Of a DNA stretch of 64,000 bases, positions 45,410 to 55,223 are shown in pieces. The first letter of the stretch is position 1, and every line of letters begins with the position of its first letter. This DNA comes from Thalassotalea_H castellviae. GTDB lineage: Bacteria; Pseudomonadota; Gammaproteobacteria; Enterobacterales; Alteromonadaceae. The position numbers were made by a program, and so were the translations under genes. Under the pieces are notes generated by a model. That model had not been told where the DNA came from. It saw only the letters and a list, made by a program, of their open reading frames with translations, and searched no databases. The DNA lies in the NCBI RefSeq assembly GCF_031846185.1, contig NZ_JAVRIF010000001.1, positions 1-64,000 on the forward strand, in the 5' to 3' direction.

Positions 45410-48400
45410 TTACACGTTAGGTTGTTCTTCTTCATCTTCCGCAATAATATTCAACACTTGCTCAAGGTATTTACCATGCGCTGTCGATGTGGCTGAGCGC
45501 AAATATGGCGGAATAACCTCTAGGAATTCACTTTTAGAAATAGGCTTAAATTCACATAAAGCTGCGATCATAGCTGGCCTTAGCAATCTACTTGCTAACG
45601 GCACTCCATCGTTAGTAGGGATAACTTCCTCAACAAACTTTTGAAGTTTTATCTCTAATAAATCATCTGTTTGAATAAACTTATCTAGCTCATGTAGTAC
45701 TTGGTTCTCATGCTCGACAACGTTTTCAATTTCTTCTACTTCAGATTCTATCTCTGCATGTTCAGGTACTTCTGTTTTTAGCTGATGTAATGCTTCAATA
45801 ATAGGCTTTAATTGAGCTTGTGGGTTTTTGAACCAATCAGTTGACCATATTCGCTTAATCTTCCAGCCTAAACCTTCTAATACCGACTGACGTAATCTGT
45901 CTCTATCACGTGCAGATTTAGCCGAATGATAAGTTGCCCCATCACATTCGACGCCCATTAAATAGCGTCCTGGTTGACCAGGGTCTTGAACAGCTAAGTC
46001 AATAAAGTAACCTGCTACTCCTACTTGTGGCACACAGTTGAACCCTTCAAGTTTTAGGGCGTTCATCACGGAAATTTCGAAATCGCTATCAGGCTGTTTG
46101 CCTGTATGCTTTTGCTGTTGAAGCTTGCCTGTTTGAGCAAAACTTAAAAAGCTTTTCAGCGCTTGGACACCAGGGCTCGATGTTTCTGAGGCTACAATAT
46201 GGCCTTCGGTCATTGAGCTGAAAACATGCATGCGTTTTTTAGAACGTGTAAATAATACGTTTAAGCGTCTGCCACCTGCGGCAGAATTAATTGGGCCAAA
46301 ACGCTGAGGCATTTGTGCAGCACCTGCTTCTTGTGGACCGTAGGTGCATGAAATATAAATAACGTCTCTTTCATCACCTTGCACATTTTCAAGGTTTTTA
46401 AGGAATAATGCTTCATCTGTATTAGCGTTATCCGCCAAAGCATCTCTAAATTGAGGGTCATCTTTAGATAGCTCTTCCACACAGCGCTCTATTTGCTCTC
46501 GCTGTTTTGAACTCATAGCAACCACACCTAATGATTCATGTGGGCGATGCAATAAATGGTTTCTCACTGCTTCTGCAATGACTTTAGCTTCTTCAATGTT
46601 ATGCTGATTTACAAAGCGACCACTTTTTACGTGGGTAAACTTGATACCAAATTCATCACTTTTACTTGATGGTGATGGGAATACCACTAAGTTACTGTCG
46701 TAAAACTCTTGGTTTGAAAAGGCAATTAAGCTTTCGTGGCGTGAGCGATAATGCCAACGTAAACGACGAGCATTGAACATTGGGAAAGAAACATCGAGGA
46801 TGCTTTCTGATTGCTCTATAGCTGTGGTATCTTCATCATCGTTATCAACTGCTTTATCAAAAAAGCTAGTTGGTGGTAATTGCTTTGGATCACCAACAAC
46901 AACTAACTGTTTACCCCTAGCAATAGTACCTAAAGCGTCTTGAGGTTTAATTTGTGATGCTTCATCCATAACTACTAAGTCAAATTCTAATTGACCAGGT
47001 GCTAGGTATTGAGCTACTGAGTGCGGCCCCATCATGAAGCAAGGTTTTAAAGCCACTAAAGATTTACTGGCTCTTCTAACTAGCTGTCTTATAGGTGCAT
47101 GGCGAGTTTTTAAGTTCACCTGATGGTTGATAAGTCCCATTTCAGTATATGAACCGACTTTGCCGCTTGAAACGCCTGAAACAGTATTTTTTATTCCGGT
47201 TTGCGCTACTTGATACGCTATTTTTTCTTGTTGTAATGTTTTTAGCTTATTGTCGTATTCTCTAAATTGTTTACGAATTGCATTTTGGTCAGCCCCTGAA
47301 AAATAAGCTAACTCTTGGTTTTCATTTATTATTTCTCTCGCAAGAATATCAAATACGGAGTAAACATAGATTTGTTCAATGTTTTCTAAATCTAAAGCAC
47401 CGGTTTCGGTGTAACGTAATAAATTCTCTAATCCTTTATCTGACAAAGATGATCTTATTCTTATAAAATCTACCCAAGTGCTTAACCAACGAGGTTGGCT
47501 AATCGCTTTATTATTGCGTTCTTGCAAGCGTGTAAATTTACCATTTGTACCTTTAAACCAAGCATTCTCATCTAAATCAACCTTATTAGAGAGTTCTTGT
47601 AACGTTTGCTGATAGTTATTAAACGCAACTGAAAGACTGTCTAAATTCGAGGTAATTAACAAGAGCGCTTCACTACTAACATTATTTAATAAGTATTCTT
47701 TTAATGGCTCTGATTCGAGCAAATTAATTGCTCTACCTAGTTCTAATGTAGATTCTATTTTTATTAGTTGTGCTCTAGAATCATTTCTAATTGATAGTTG
47801 GGTGCTTTCATCAAATAACTCCTTCGCAATATCATTTTCATCAAGCGTATGCTCTGCATTAACTAAAGATGAAATTTGTTCAATACATTTTGTTAACTGA
47901 CTTAAGGTAAAGTCTTTCTTTGAAAGTGATTGTAGGGTTTTAATATCGTTTTCTAGTTCGTCAACAAACGATGAAATACCAACGTCTGCTGATAAATCTG
48001 TGTTTTTGTCAGCAAATAATGGATGCGAGAAAACATTTTCAAGTTGAGGAAACAATTGAGAAAACTGTTCAAATTCGGCAAGTGATTTTGATGCTGCTAA
48101 GTGCTTTACCCCTTTAAACAATTCACTTTCGATAGAGAATAATGAATTAGCAAAAGACACTTTTTTACCAAAGCCTACGCCGTATGAGCCTCGAACATCT
48201 TTATACCAGGCTCTAAGACTGATGAGTTCAGCTATTGGTGTATCAATCCCTTTAAACTCATGTTGTAGCAAAGTTTGGTATGCAGGTTCCTTGTTTAATT
48301 GATCTATCAGCTCTCGATACGAAGTTAAACTAGCAATTAGTGGAGCTAACTTTTTAACTTTAGGCTTCAACCCTTTCGCGTACATAAGCAGTTTAGATTT

Positions 48401-51082
48401 AGCTGCACGCCACTCACCACTAAACCAACAGAAAATCCCTGCATTTTTCATAATGCTATCAATTTCTTTTAGTTCATTTGCTGTAGGTAAATTTTCTAGG
48501 TTAAAGTGTTGCTCTAAACTCTTGTGTAAAGGTTGAATTTTAGGAAGAAGCTCTTCTAAATTGCCTAGGTGCTGGTCTAAAAGTTCATTATCAAATAGTT
48601 CATGTCTTCTAGATATCAGCGTTATATCGAGGGCGTTAATATGTTCAAAGTACTGCTTACATTCTAAAAAGCCATTGTGCGATGGAGATAATAAATCAGA
48701 TAAACTGCTATCTTGTTCTGTTAGTGTTTTTAAATCATCAGAAAGCGAAAGACTTACGTCTCTTAATGTTTTAAGTAGCTGTAACTGTTGAAAAACATTA
48801 GTAAGTTTTAATTCGAGGCTTTTACACTCTTTTTGTAAATTGTTATTTGATTTTGTAAAGCGTTCTAGGTTTTCACCTTCGTTTAAAATAGTTATTTCGA
48901 ATAACTCTTCCAGCGATTCTAACAACTTAGATATCGCTTTATATTGCTTAATATATTCGGTTAATTCATTAGCTTTCTGAGGTGTAATTAAGCTTAGAGC
49001 CTGTAGGTGTTCTGTGCCTTTTAATTTAGGTATCTTGTTACTGTCAGCTAATACTTGTTTCAATGAACTAATATCATTCACAACATCGCTGTTGAGCTGT
49101 TCATTAAATGGCTTAACTGATTGTTCTAATTCAGCAATAGTACTATTCCAACCAACTAGGAGCTTGCATACATCATCACAATCAAATAGCTGAATAGATT
49201 TATTGTAGACACCAAACCAAGGATGGTCTGATAACTCCGCTTCTGAGCCAAATTGTTTTTTTACCTCATCAAACACATCAGCATATTTTTTAAGTTCATC
49301 GGTAGTTCTTCTTGATGATATTTCATCGAAGCTTTGGCCATTAATATGATCAGGCTTAATATCTTCTAGTGAAATATTTGCGAATTCTTCACGATAGCGT
49401 GTTGCTGTAGAAAAGATTTGATGAATTGTTCTCCCGGTGTTTTTCCATGTGCTGTTGATCAAATTAGCATAACGAGTTAATGCTTCTTTTTTCTCTTCAT
49501 ACATTTGGATATCAATATCAATTGATGACGGATAACGATAATCATCTTGGTTGTTTATTCGCTTGGCTATATTTTCATATACTTGCTTTTTCTGTGTTTT
49601 ATGACTGTGTAATTCTAAACAAAAATCACCTAAACCAGCTCTAGATAGTCTAGATTTTACAACTTGAAGTGCAGCCATTTTTTCAGCTACAAATAGTACT
49701 TTTTTGCCTTGAGAGATAGCTGCTGCTATTAAATTAGTTATAGTTTGAGATTTACCAGACCCTGGTGGCCCTTCGATAACTAAATCTTTGCCCTGAATAG
49801 CATCAACCAACGCACTGTGCTGAGAGCTATCTGCATCATCTATTAATGGATATTGGTTATGTACTTCATCAAGCTTATCTATTAGATATTCTTCACCGAA
49901 ACTTGTGTTACTTCCATTACCATCATCTATACCTTGTTTAGCAAAAAACTTTTGAAGAATTGAGTGGTTTTGAATGTTGCTCGCACCTTGAGGCCAACGT
50001 GCAGGATCTAAATCCAAGTACATTAATAACTTGCCGAAATCGAACATAGATAGAGTAGAAAATCGCTTAACTTTCCATTGAGGTTTATGTCTTGAAAACT
50101 GGCTTTCAACGTTCTTCAAGTATTCTTCTGGTAAAACGTCTTCCGTTAATTCAGGTAGTTCAAGATGAAAATCATGCTTAAGTTTTTCTCTCAAAGATAG
50201 GTTTGAAATTATATCTTCGCCGGTGTATTCAATAGTATAAGTATATGTACCAAGCTCTTTATTTAATGAAGCTCTATCAATCTTAACCGGTATTAAATAC
50301 AGTGGAGCCTGCCTAGTTACGCTTGAATTTTCATCTTCAAACCACTCAAGAAAACCAAATGCTAAATAAAGGATATTTGCGCCAGTTTCTTCAATTGCGG
50401 TGTTTGCCTTGGTTCGAATATTACGTAATTGTGCTTCTAGCTCTCGTGGATAAAGAAGAGATTGGATATTGGTATCGTTATGCTTTGAATCTTTAGATTT
50501 GACACTTAATGGCAGCTCATAGTTTGTATTGAACCCTTTGACTTTTGCCCATTCTTTAGCACTTGGATCAGCTTTTACTTTTACCTCTTGGCCATCATCA
50601 TCAATAACGATATATCCATGCTCAATTAATTCCTCTCGCAAAGGTTCATCAATTGGTATAAAAGTAAACTTATGGCTTTCAAGTATGTTTTCAGCTAACT
50701 GATCTGGCATTTCATCTATCACTCGGATAAAACCAGATCTACCATGTTTAAAGTTTAACAGCCGGTTTCTGCCAGTTAGGTCTAATAAGCGATTTCGAAT
50801 CGTCTGCAAAGAATCAAATGCAAAGTTCTCATTTAACTGAGTATTAGTTGAATTATCCATATCTTGAGGTACTCCCTTTTTATTGCATTGAAAACCGTTT
50901 GATGATTTGTCAAATAACTCCAAATAGCCTTTCTCATTTTTAAACACTAGATCATTTAACTTTGTATTTAGATAATGAGTCCCAACAGCCAATGGTATAT
51001 CGAGATTTCTGCTCAGGCTTTTCAGTGTCTGCTCATTTTTTAACTGTAAGACCTGTAAAATCTTTCTAGACAACTCATCCAT
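45410..51082 (-). CDS. DUF4011-type SF1 helicase with Vsr-like nuclease domain
   Basis: A 1890-residue multidomain protein. The N-terminal 70 residues look like a winged helix. LLDLTGRNRLLNFKHGRSG near 100 marks the DUF4011 region. The SF1 helicase is split by a long coiled insertion: Walker A IEGPPGSGKSQTITNLI near 437, then VVMDEASQIKP near 1369 and WHYRSRHESLIAFSN, with VQGDERDVIYIS further on. A Vsr/DUF559-like PD-(D/E)XK domain near 1700-1770 has GVECDGATYHSAKSARDRDR and IKRIWSTDWF. The C-terminus resembles DUF3320. Such helicase-nucleases occur repeatedly in defence islands. The specific mechanism here is unknown. It starts 12 bp after the WYL regulator. Confidence 0.82.
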   Translation of the reverse strand: MDELSRKILQVLQLKNEQTLKSLSRNLDIPLAVGTHYLNTKLNDLVFKNEKGYLELFDKSSNGFQCNKKGVPQDMDNSTNTQLNENFAFDSLQTIRNRLLDLTGRNRLLNFKHGRSGFIRVIDEMPDQLAENILESHKFTFIPIDEPLREELIEHGYIVIDDDGQEVKVKADPSAKEWAKVKGFNTNYELPLSVKSKDSKHNDTNIQSLLYPRELEAQLRNIRTKANTAIEETGANILYLAFGFLEWFEDENSSVTRQAPLYLIPVKIDRASLNKELGTYTYTIEYTGEDIISNLSLREKLKHDFHLELPELTEDVLPEEYLKNVESQFSRHKPQWKVKRFSTLSMFDFGKLLMYLDLDPARWPQGASNIQNHSILQKFFAKQGIDDGNGSNTSFGEEYLIDKLDEVHNQYPLIDDADSSQHSALVDAIQGKDLVIEGPPGSGKSQTITNLIAAAISQGKKVLFVAEKMAALQVVKSRLSRAGLGDFCLELHSHKTQKKQVYENIAKRINNQDDYRYPSSIDIDIQMYEEKKEALTRYANLINSTWKNTGRTIHQIFSTATRYREEFANISLEDIKPDHINGQSFDEISSRRTTDELKKYADVFDEVKKQFGSEAELSDHPWFGVYNKSIQLFDCDDVCKLLVGWNSTIAELEQSVKPFNEQLNSDVVNDISSLKQVLADSNKIPKLKGTEHLQALSLITPQKANELTEYIKQYKAISKLLESLEELFEITILNEGENLERFTKSNNNLQKECKSLELKLTNVFQQLQLLKTLRDVSLSLSDDLKTLTEQDSSLSDLLSPSHNGFLECKQYFEHINALDITLISRRHELFDNELLDQHLGNLEELLPKIQPLHKSLEQHFNLENLPTANELKEIDSIMKNAGIFCWFSGEWRAAKSKLLMYAKGLKPKVKKLAPLIASLTSYRELIDQLNKEPAYQTLLQHEFKGIDTPIAELISLRAWYKDVRGSYGVGFGKKVSFANSLFSIESELFKGVKHLAASKSLAEFEQFSQLFPQLENVFSHPLFADKNTDLSADVGISSFVDELENDIKTLQSLSKKDFTLSQLTKCIEQISSLVNAEHTLDENDIAKELFDESTQLSIRNDSRAQLIKIESTLELGRAINLLESEPLKEYLLNNVSSEALLLITSNLDSLSVAFNNYQQTLQELSNKVDLDENAWFKGTNGKFTRLQERNNKAISQPRWLSTWVDFIRIRSSLSDKGLENLLRYTETGALDLENIEQIYVYSVFDILAREIINENQELAYFSGADQNAIRKQFREYDNKLKTLQQEKIAYQVAQTGIKNTVSGVSSGKVGSYTEMGLINHQVNLKTRHAPIRQLVRRASKSLVALKPCFMMGPHSVAQYLAPGQLEFDLVVMDEASQIKPQDALGTIARGKQLVVVGDPKQLPPTSFFDKAVDNDDEDTTAIEQSESILDVSFPMFNARRLRWHYRSRHESLIAFSNQEFYDSNLVVFPSPSSKSDEFGIKFTHVKSGRFVNQHNIEEAKVIAEAVRNHLLHRPHESLGVVAMSSKQREQIERCVEELSKDDPQFRDALADNANTDEALFLKNLENVQGDERDVIYISCTYGPQEAGAAQMPQRFGPINSAAGGRRLNVLFTRSKKRMHVFSSMTEGHIVASETSSPGVQALKSFLSFAQTGKLQQQKHTGKQPDSDFEISVMNALKLEGFNCVPQVGVAGYFIDLAVQDPGQPGRYLMGVECDGATYHSAKSARDRDRLRQSVLEGLGWKIKRIWSTDWFKNPQAQLKPIIEALHQLKTEVPEHAEIESEVEEIENVVEHENQVLHELDKFIQTDDLLEIKLQKFVEEVIPTNDGVPLASRLLRPAMIAALCEFKPISKSEFLEVIPPYLRSATSTAHGKYLEQVLNIIAEDEEEQPNV

Positions 51083-51094
51083 TTATAAAACCTA

Positions 51095-51973
51095 CTATCC
51101 TTTATAACCAGGTGCAATAGCGAGGTTTTCAGCACCGTATAATGTTTTATTATTCTGCAAATACAATTGATATTCAGGGCCTGAAAGTGAGCCACTTTCA
51201 GAACAATCCACGTTCCAACGCCTTAGTAAATAACCTGCCATTGCTGCTCTAACATCTAATTTGAGTACGCCATTTTCCATACCGTAATCCATTTTAATGG
51301 CGGTTGGGTATTCAACGTTCTTAGGGTGCGGAACGATTTCTAGTGGCATGATTGTATTCCACTGTTCATCTTGCAGCTTAATCTCGTTTACTTCAGGCTC
51401 GTTATTGATAACCGTTACTTTGGCAAGGCGTGTTAAAACAAAATCTCTAAAGGCATTACTCTTTCTGTCATAAGCTCGCACATGCCAACGAAGGCCATTA
51501 TCTACAATGGTATGTGGTACTAATTCACGAGCTCCAGAGCCACTTGAAAGTGAGGTATAGATGACACTTACCGCTTTGCCGTTAATCATCGCTTGGGTAA
51601 GTTTGGCGATAACATTGATATCAGGAACGTTAAGCTGACTTGGCTGCTCTACTGGGAACTCAACATCACCAATAGCATCAAAGCCATCAGAGATTTGATG
51701 TGCAAGCTTAACTAGCGTGCGCTTAGCATCATGCGTAAATAGTGGCTTGAAGCTATTGGTTAGAAAGTACTTCTTTTGCGTGTTGTCATACGCCATGTTT
51801 TTTGGCGCATGCTCTTTATAGAGGTTGATATCGCGTGTAGCGGCAGAAACACCAAGCTTGAAGTGCTGGACAATTTCGGAGCGTGTAACGCTTCCGGTAA
51901 AAAACAACTTAAAGTCAATATAGGCGAGACGCTGCTGTTGAGCGTAGCTTAACTTTTCCAATTGATTGTCCAT
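51095..51973 (-). CDS. WYL-domain transcriptional regulator (BrxR/CapW-like)
   Basis: A 292-residue protein. The N-terminal winged helix (about 10-75: RLAYIDFKLFFTGSVTRSEI, FKLGVSAATRDINLYKEH) precedes a WYL domain (about 130-205: AVSVIYTSLSSGSGARELVP, WHVRAYDRKSNAFRDFVLTR) and a C-terminal extension. This layout is that of BrxR/CapW regulators, which repress phage-defence operons and respond to a ligand, possibly nucleic acid. It is the first gene of the minus-strand island and probably regulates the whole cluster from its own promoter in the 51974-52224 spacer. Confidence 0.85.
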   Translation of the reverse strand: MDNQLEKLSYAQQQRLAYIDFKLFFTGSVTRSEIVQHFKLGVSAATRDINLYKEHAPKNMAYDNTQKKYFLTNSFKPLFTHDAKRTLVKLAHQISDGFDAIGDVEFPVEQPSQLNVPDINVIAKLTQAMINGKAVSVIYTSLSSGSGARELVPHTIVDNGLRWHVRAYDRKSNAFRDFVLTRLAKVTVINNEPEVNEIKLQDEQWNTIMPLEIVPHPKNVEYPTAIKMDYGMENGVLKLDVRAAMAGYLLRRWNVDCSESGSLSGPEYQLYLQNNKTLYGAENLAIAPGYKG

Positions 51974-52224
51974 ATCGTAGAAATTTCTTTTTATTATTCA
52001 AATAGTCAAAGTTAGTATGTCTCATAATGAATCACACCTCAATAGGTAAAATGTCAATATTGGTTATTTGTCTGATAATTATTCGCATTAGTTTGTTTGC
52101 ATGTGAAGGCCCTTTTACACTATTTCCTCAGTTTTACGGTTATTTCGCGTATTATATTAACGGTAATTTGACAATTACCAAATATGACTTATGGTTAATT
52201 TTTATACAATTATAATTACTAGTA

Positions 52225-53886
52225 ATGGTCAATATCATGGACGACTTTAATCGCCGGCAGATGCTGAAGGCTCTATCTATAGTACTAGGCTCATCTTTGT
52301 TACCCTCTTGCTCTATTTTCACTGGTAGAGATTCGTATTGTAAACACTATAAATTTGATCATTTAGATAAACCCGATCAAGACTTTTTAAAACTAACCCC
52401 TGTTATTGATATGCACGCGCACTTTTTTAATGCGACGGATCTTCTTGCCGTTGAGTATGTTATGGGCCCTGTGCTTAATGACTTTTTAGGTAATAAGTTC
52501 AAGTTTACCAGAGCATTATTAACACGTATTGCAAACGGTATTTTTGGTGTACTAGAAAGTAAAAGAAAATTTATTCATGCCAATGCCGAGCTAATTTGGC
52601 TGTCATCTTCAAGTGCTTGTGCACCTGATATTGAATATGGAGAAGTTTCAAGTCAATTTTATGATGTGGTGCAACAAGAAAACCGTAATAAATCACTTTC
52701 ATTTGATAAAACCCAACCATCCATGAGTTTCGACGACCTACTTAATGCATCAGCAAATGAATTATCTGGTGGTTTCCAAGCTCAACAAAAACAACTATAT
52801 GACGCTAACACTAGGATTGAGTTTGATAAAGACACAATACTTAACGCGGTAAATTTTAATAGTGTGTATGAACAACAAAAAGGACTCACTAAGGGCTTTC
52901 GAACGTTTGCAACTTGCCCTTCTGATCCTGGTTTTTTCTCTAGAATTTTTGCTTTTGTTGGCCGTGTATTGGTTCGGCGCAGTACTAATATCCAAGCATA
53001 CTATGATCGATATACTAAAAGTCCATTGTTCGAAGGCACAGGCGTTAGGCATGTAATGAATATAGGGTGCGATTTTGATTTTTTCTTAGGTAAAAATTGT
53101 AGAACACCTAGCTCATCAATTGCTGATCAAATAAAGGTCAATGAAAAGTTATACGAACATACCAATGGTTATGCTATCCCAGTACTTGGTGTAAATCCTT
53201 GGAAAGCAGCTCATGATAATGATTATTGCGATCTCATCGAAGGCGCTCTTTCTAGAGGTATATATAAAGGCGTTAAGCTTTATCCTTCGATAGGTTATTC
53301 AGTTACCGGAGATTTCAGGAGCGGTGTTAAAACTTATCAATGCGGTGGTAAAGGGGTAACTAAAGATATTATTTTTTCAGGAATCAATAAAATATTCGAT
53401 ATCGTAGAGGATTATAAGGGCTATGTTACATCACATACTACTCACTCAAAAGGTGGTCAGCCAGGCTCTGAAAAGCTCGCATCATCGAAATATTGGAAAG
53501 AAATATTAGATCAACGCCAAGATATGCGGATTAATTTTGGTCATATGGGCGACACAGGTAGCAATATTGGGTCGCATTGGCGTAAAGGCTTTTTAGACTT
53601 AATGCTAAATTATGAGCATGTGTATGCAGATTTTGGTTATCACGAGTATGCAAACTATCAAACATTAAAGTCTGATTTAGTAACATTTAAACGTTACGGA
53701 CAAGCGCTATTTAATAAAATCACTTATGGCTCTGATTGGTACATGATTTCAAAAGATAAAGGCTCAAATGCATACCTTTGTAATTCAGTTAGTAACTTTA
53801 GAAAAGCAGTGGCTGAAGGAATTATTAGCAAAGCTCAATTTAAAGCAATGATGTATGACAACGCTAACAAATTCTTAAAGCTTTAA
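52225..53886 (+). CDS. Amidohydrolase-family Tat lipoprotein
   Basis: A 553-residue exported protein. The N-terminus has a twin-arginine motif (NRRQMLKAL), a hydrophobic stretch and a lipobox-like SSLLPSCSIF, suggesting a Tat-exported lipoprotein. The metal-binding DMHAHFFN (HxH) opens the TIM-barrel. Later candidate ligands are His in SHTTHSKGG and in NFGHMGDTG, and Asp in TYGSDWYMISKD, as in amidohydrolase-like (amidohydro-rel) enzymes. Substrate is unknown. ATG at 52225 and ATG at 52237 are both possible. The next gene encodes another exported hydrolase-like protein. Confidence 0.72.
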   Translation: MVNIMDDFNRRQMLKALSIVLGSSLLPSCSIFTGRDSYCKHYKFDHLDKPDQDFLKLTPVIDMHAHFFNATDLLAVEYVMGPVLNDFLGNKFKFTRALLTRIANGIFGVLESKRKFIHANAELIWLSSSSACAPDIEYGEVSSQFYDVVQQENRNKSLSFDKTQPSMSFDDLLNASANELSGGFQAQQKQLYDANTRIEFDKDTILNAVNFNSVYEQQKGLTKGFRTFATCPSDPGFFSRIFAFVGRVLVRRSTNIQAYYDRYTKSPLFEGTGVRHVMNIGCDFDFFLGKNCRTPSSSIADQIKVNEKLYEHTNGYAIPVLGVNPWKAAHDNDYCDLIEGALSRGIYKGVKLYPSIGYSVTGDFRSGVKTYQCGGKGVTKDIIFSGINKIFDIVEDYKGYVTSHTTHSKGGQPGSEKLASSKYWKEILDQRQDMRINFGHMGDTGSNIGSHWRKGFLDLMLNYEHVYADFGYHEYANYQTLKSDLVTFKRYGQALFNKITYGSDWYMISKDKGSNAYLCNSVSNFRKAVAEGIISKAQFKAMMYDNANKFLKL

Positions 53887-53971
53887 CTTCAATCTATTAA
53901 GTTCTGTTCTATGAGCATTGGACTTAGTAGTCACTCAATTTAGTTTAGCTATAAATTTATAAGGAAATTCA

Positions 53972-55072
53972 ATGTTATTAAAATGCGTTATTTATTCGGG
54001 TTTACTTTTTGTTATTTTTGCAACACCCACTCAAGCTAGGTCGATTTGGCTCAAAGGGGAGTACCATGAACAGATGAGCCTTGATTCCATGTATTGTGCA
54101 CAGGCTTCAGGTGAACAACCCACTTCATGTGCTAACCGCCCTACGTCTTGGCATCAAGGTATCGATTTAACGAGTATTCATATTGGTACTTTGTCACAAG
54201 AAGAAATGATTAAAGCCGTGCGATTCCCTGACGATCCTGTTAAAGAGTTATCCTTTAAAAATCCTATAGGACTTATTCGTTGGTCATGGAATATGGGAAT
54301 TGTTGGTTGTAACGATAAAGTAAATGGCCTAGTACAAGGTCTACGCTGCAGTTCACATTATGGACCGTTTCAGTTTTTACATGCAATGAGTAGTAAAAAT
54401 GATATTGAGGCAAAAGAAACCAAAGCAAAAATTATGTCATGGATTGAATACTTAACATTAATTATTGAAAATAAAAATGACTTTATAAAGTCAAACTATT
54501 GTGAATATTGGTCTAGTGAAAAAGAAAAACAAAACCCAATTGCTAACTATATGATCCCCGAAGGTAAAGATGGGTTTCCCTGTAAATTGGATAGTGGGCC
54601 CCCTTGGACAATAGCAACACCATTGGCTTTTCATTGTAAGTTTAAAATCGTAACTTGTAATGTTAATTTAAATGAAAGGAATATAAAAAACAATGCGATC
54701 GGCGCTTTGCTACATTTGATTCAAGACTCTTATACTCAAGGACACGCTATACGGGGAGATTGTTGTAATAACACCTCAAAAGTTGATATTGCAAAATACC
54801 GATGTTTACCAATAGAGCAATTTAATTCTTATCAGAAGCAAGAAAAGAGCGCGCATGCCGATGCCGATGGACAACCCTCAGCCGGAACTTCCTGTAAAGA
54901 TAATCAAGTGCAACACGATCCAATCACTGCTGGCGCAATAATATTGTGGAAAATACAACATGAGAAAACTAATTTATCGGCATCTATATATCAGTATTTA
55001 GATGCTAATGTTTTTCAACTTATTAACCCGAACGCTTTATCTTCAGCTGGGCAAGGTTTTCAAAAAATTTAG
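53972..55072 (+). CDS. Exported protein, zinc phospholipase C/S1-P1 nuclease-like
   Basis: The gene product is 366 residues long with a Sec signal peptide (SGLLFVIFATPTQA). It is rich in Cys (14 or more), so disulfides are likely in the periplasm. GALLHLIQDSYTQGHAIRGD resembles the HxxxD...H zinc site of the zinc-dependent phospholipase C and S1/P1 nuclease fold. Further His/Asp clusters (SAHADADG, VQHDPITAGA) could complete a tri-zinc site. I infer a metal-dependent phosphodiesterase fold. The similarity is motif-level only. It follows the amidohydrolase gene by 85 bp and a GGAAAT-type site, probably co-transcribed. Confidence 0.5.
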   Translation: MLLKCVIYSGLLFVIFATPTQARSIWLKGEYHEQMSLDSMYCAQASGEQPTSCANRPTSWHQGIDLTSIHIGTLSQEEMIKAVRFPDDPVKELSFKNPIGLIRWSWNMGIVGCNDKVNGLVQGLRCSSHYGPFQFLHAMSSKNDIEAKETKAKIMSWIEYLTLIIENKNDFIKSNYCEYWSSEKEKQNPIANYMIPEGKDGFPCKLDSGPPWTIATPLAFHCKFKIVTCNVNLNERNIKNNAIGALLHLIQDSYTQGHAIRGDCCNNTSKVDIAKYRCLPIEQFNSYQKQEKSAHADADGQPSAGTSCKDNQVQHDPITAGAIILWKIQHEKTNLSASIYQYLDANVFQLINPNALSSAGQGFQKI

Positions 55073-55152
55073 CTATCTGTAATGCAGTAAAGATAATGTT
55101 CGTACTTTTACATTTTTTATAAAGCGTTATTAAAATGTCTATAAAATAATTC

Positions 55153-55183
55153 TCACTATACTGGTGAACTATCGGTATAGTGA
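55153..55183. repeat. 9-bp dyad between convergent genes
   Basis: TCACTATAC and GTATAGTGA pair perfectly around a 13-nt loop. No T tract follows, so it is a weak terminator at best. It lies between convergent genes. Confidence 0.45.
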
Positions 55184-55223
55184 TACAAATAAGAGCGACG
55201 TGTATTGGGAGGTAATTGAGCGT

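Noticed and set aside
46261..46482. 73-codon ORF on the same strand within the large helicase
   Set aside because: An alternative-frame shadow of the well-supported helicase reading frame.
52027..52215. 62-codon ORF with a hydrophobic stretch between the WYL and amidohydrolase genes
   Set aside because: AT-rich, no ribosome-binding sequence and no recognisable features beyond chance hydrophobicity. The 250-bp spacer more likely holds the two divergent promoters.
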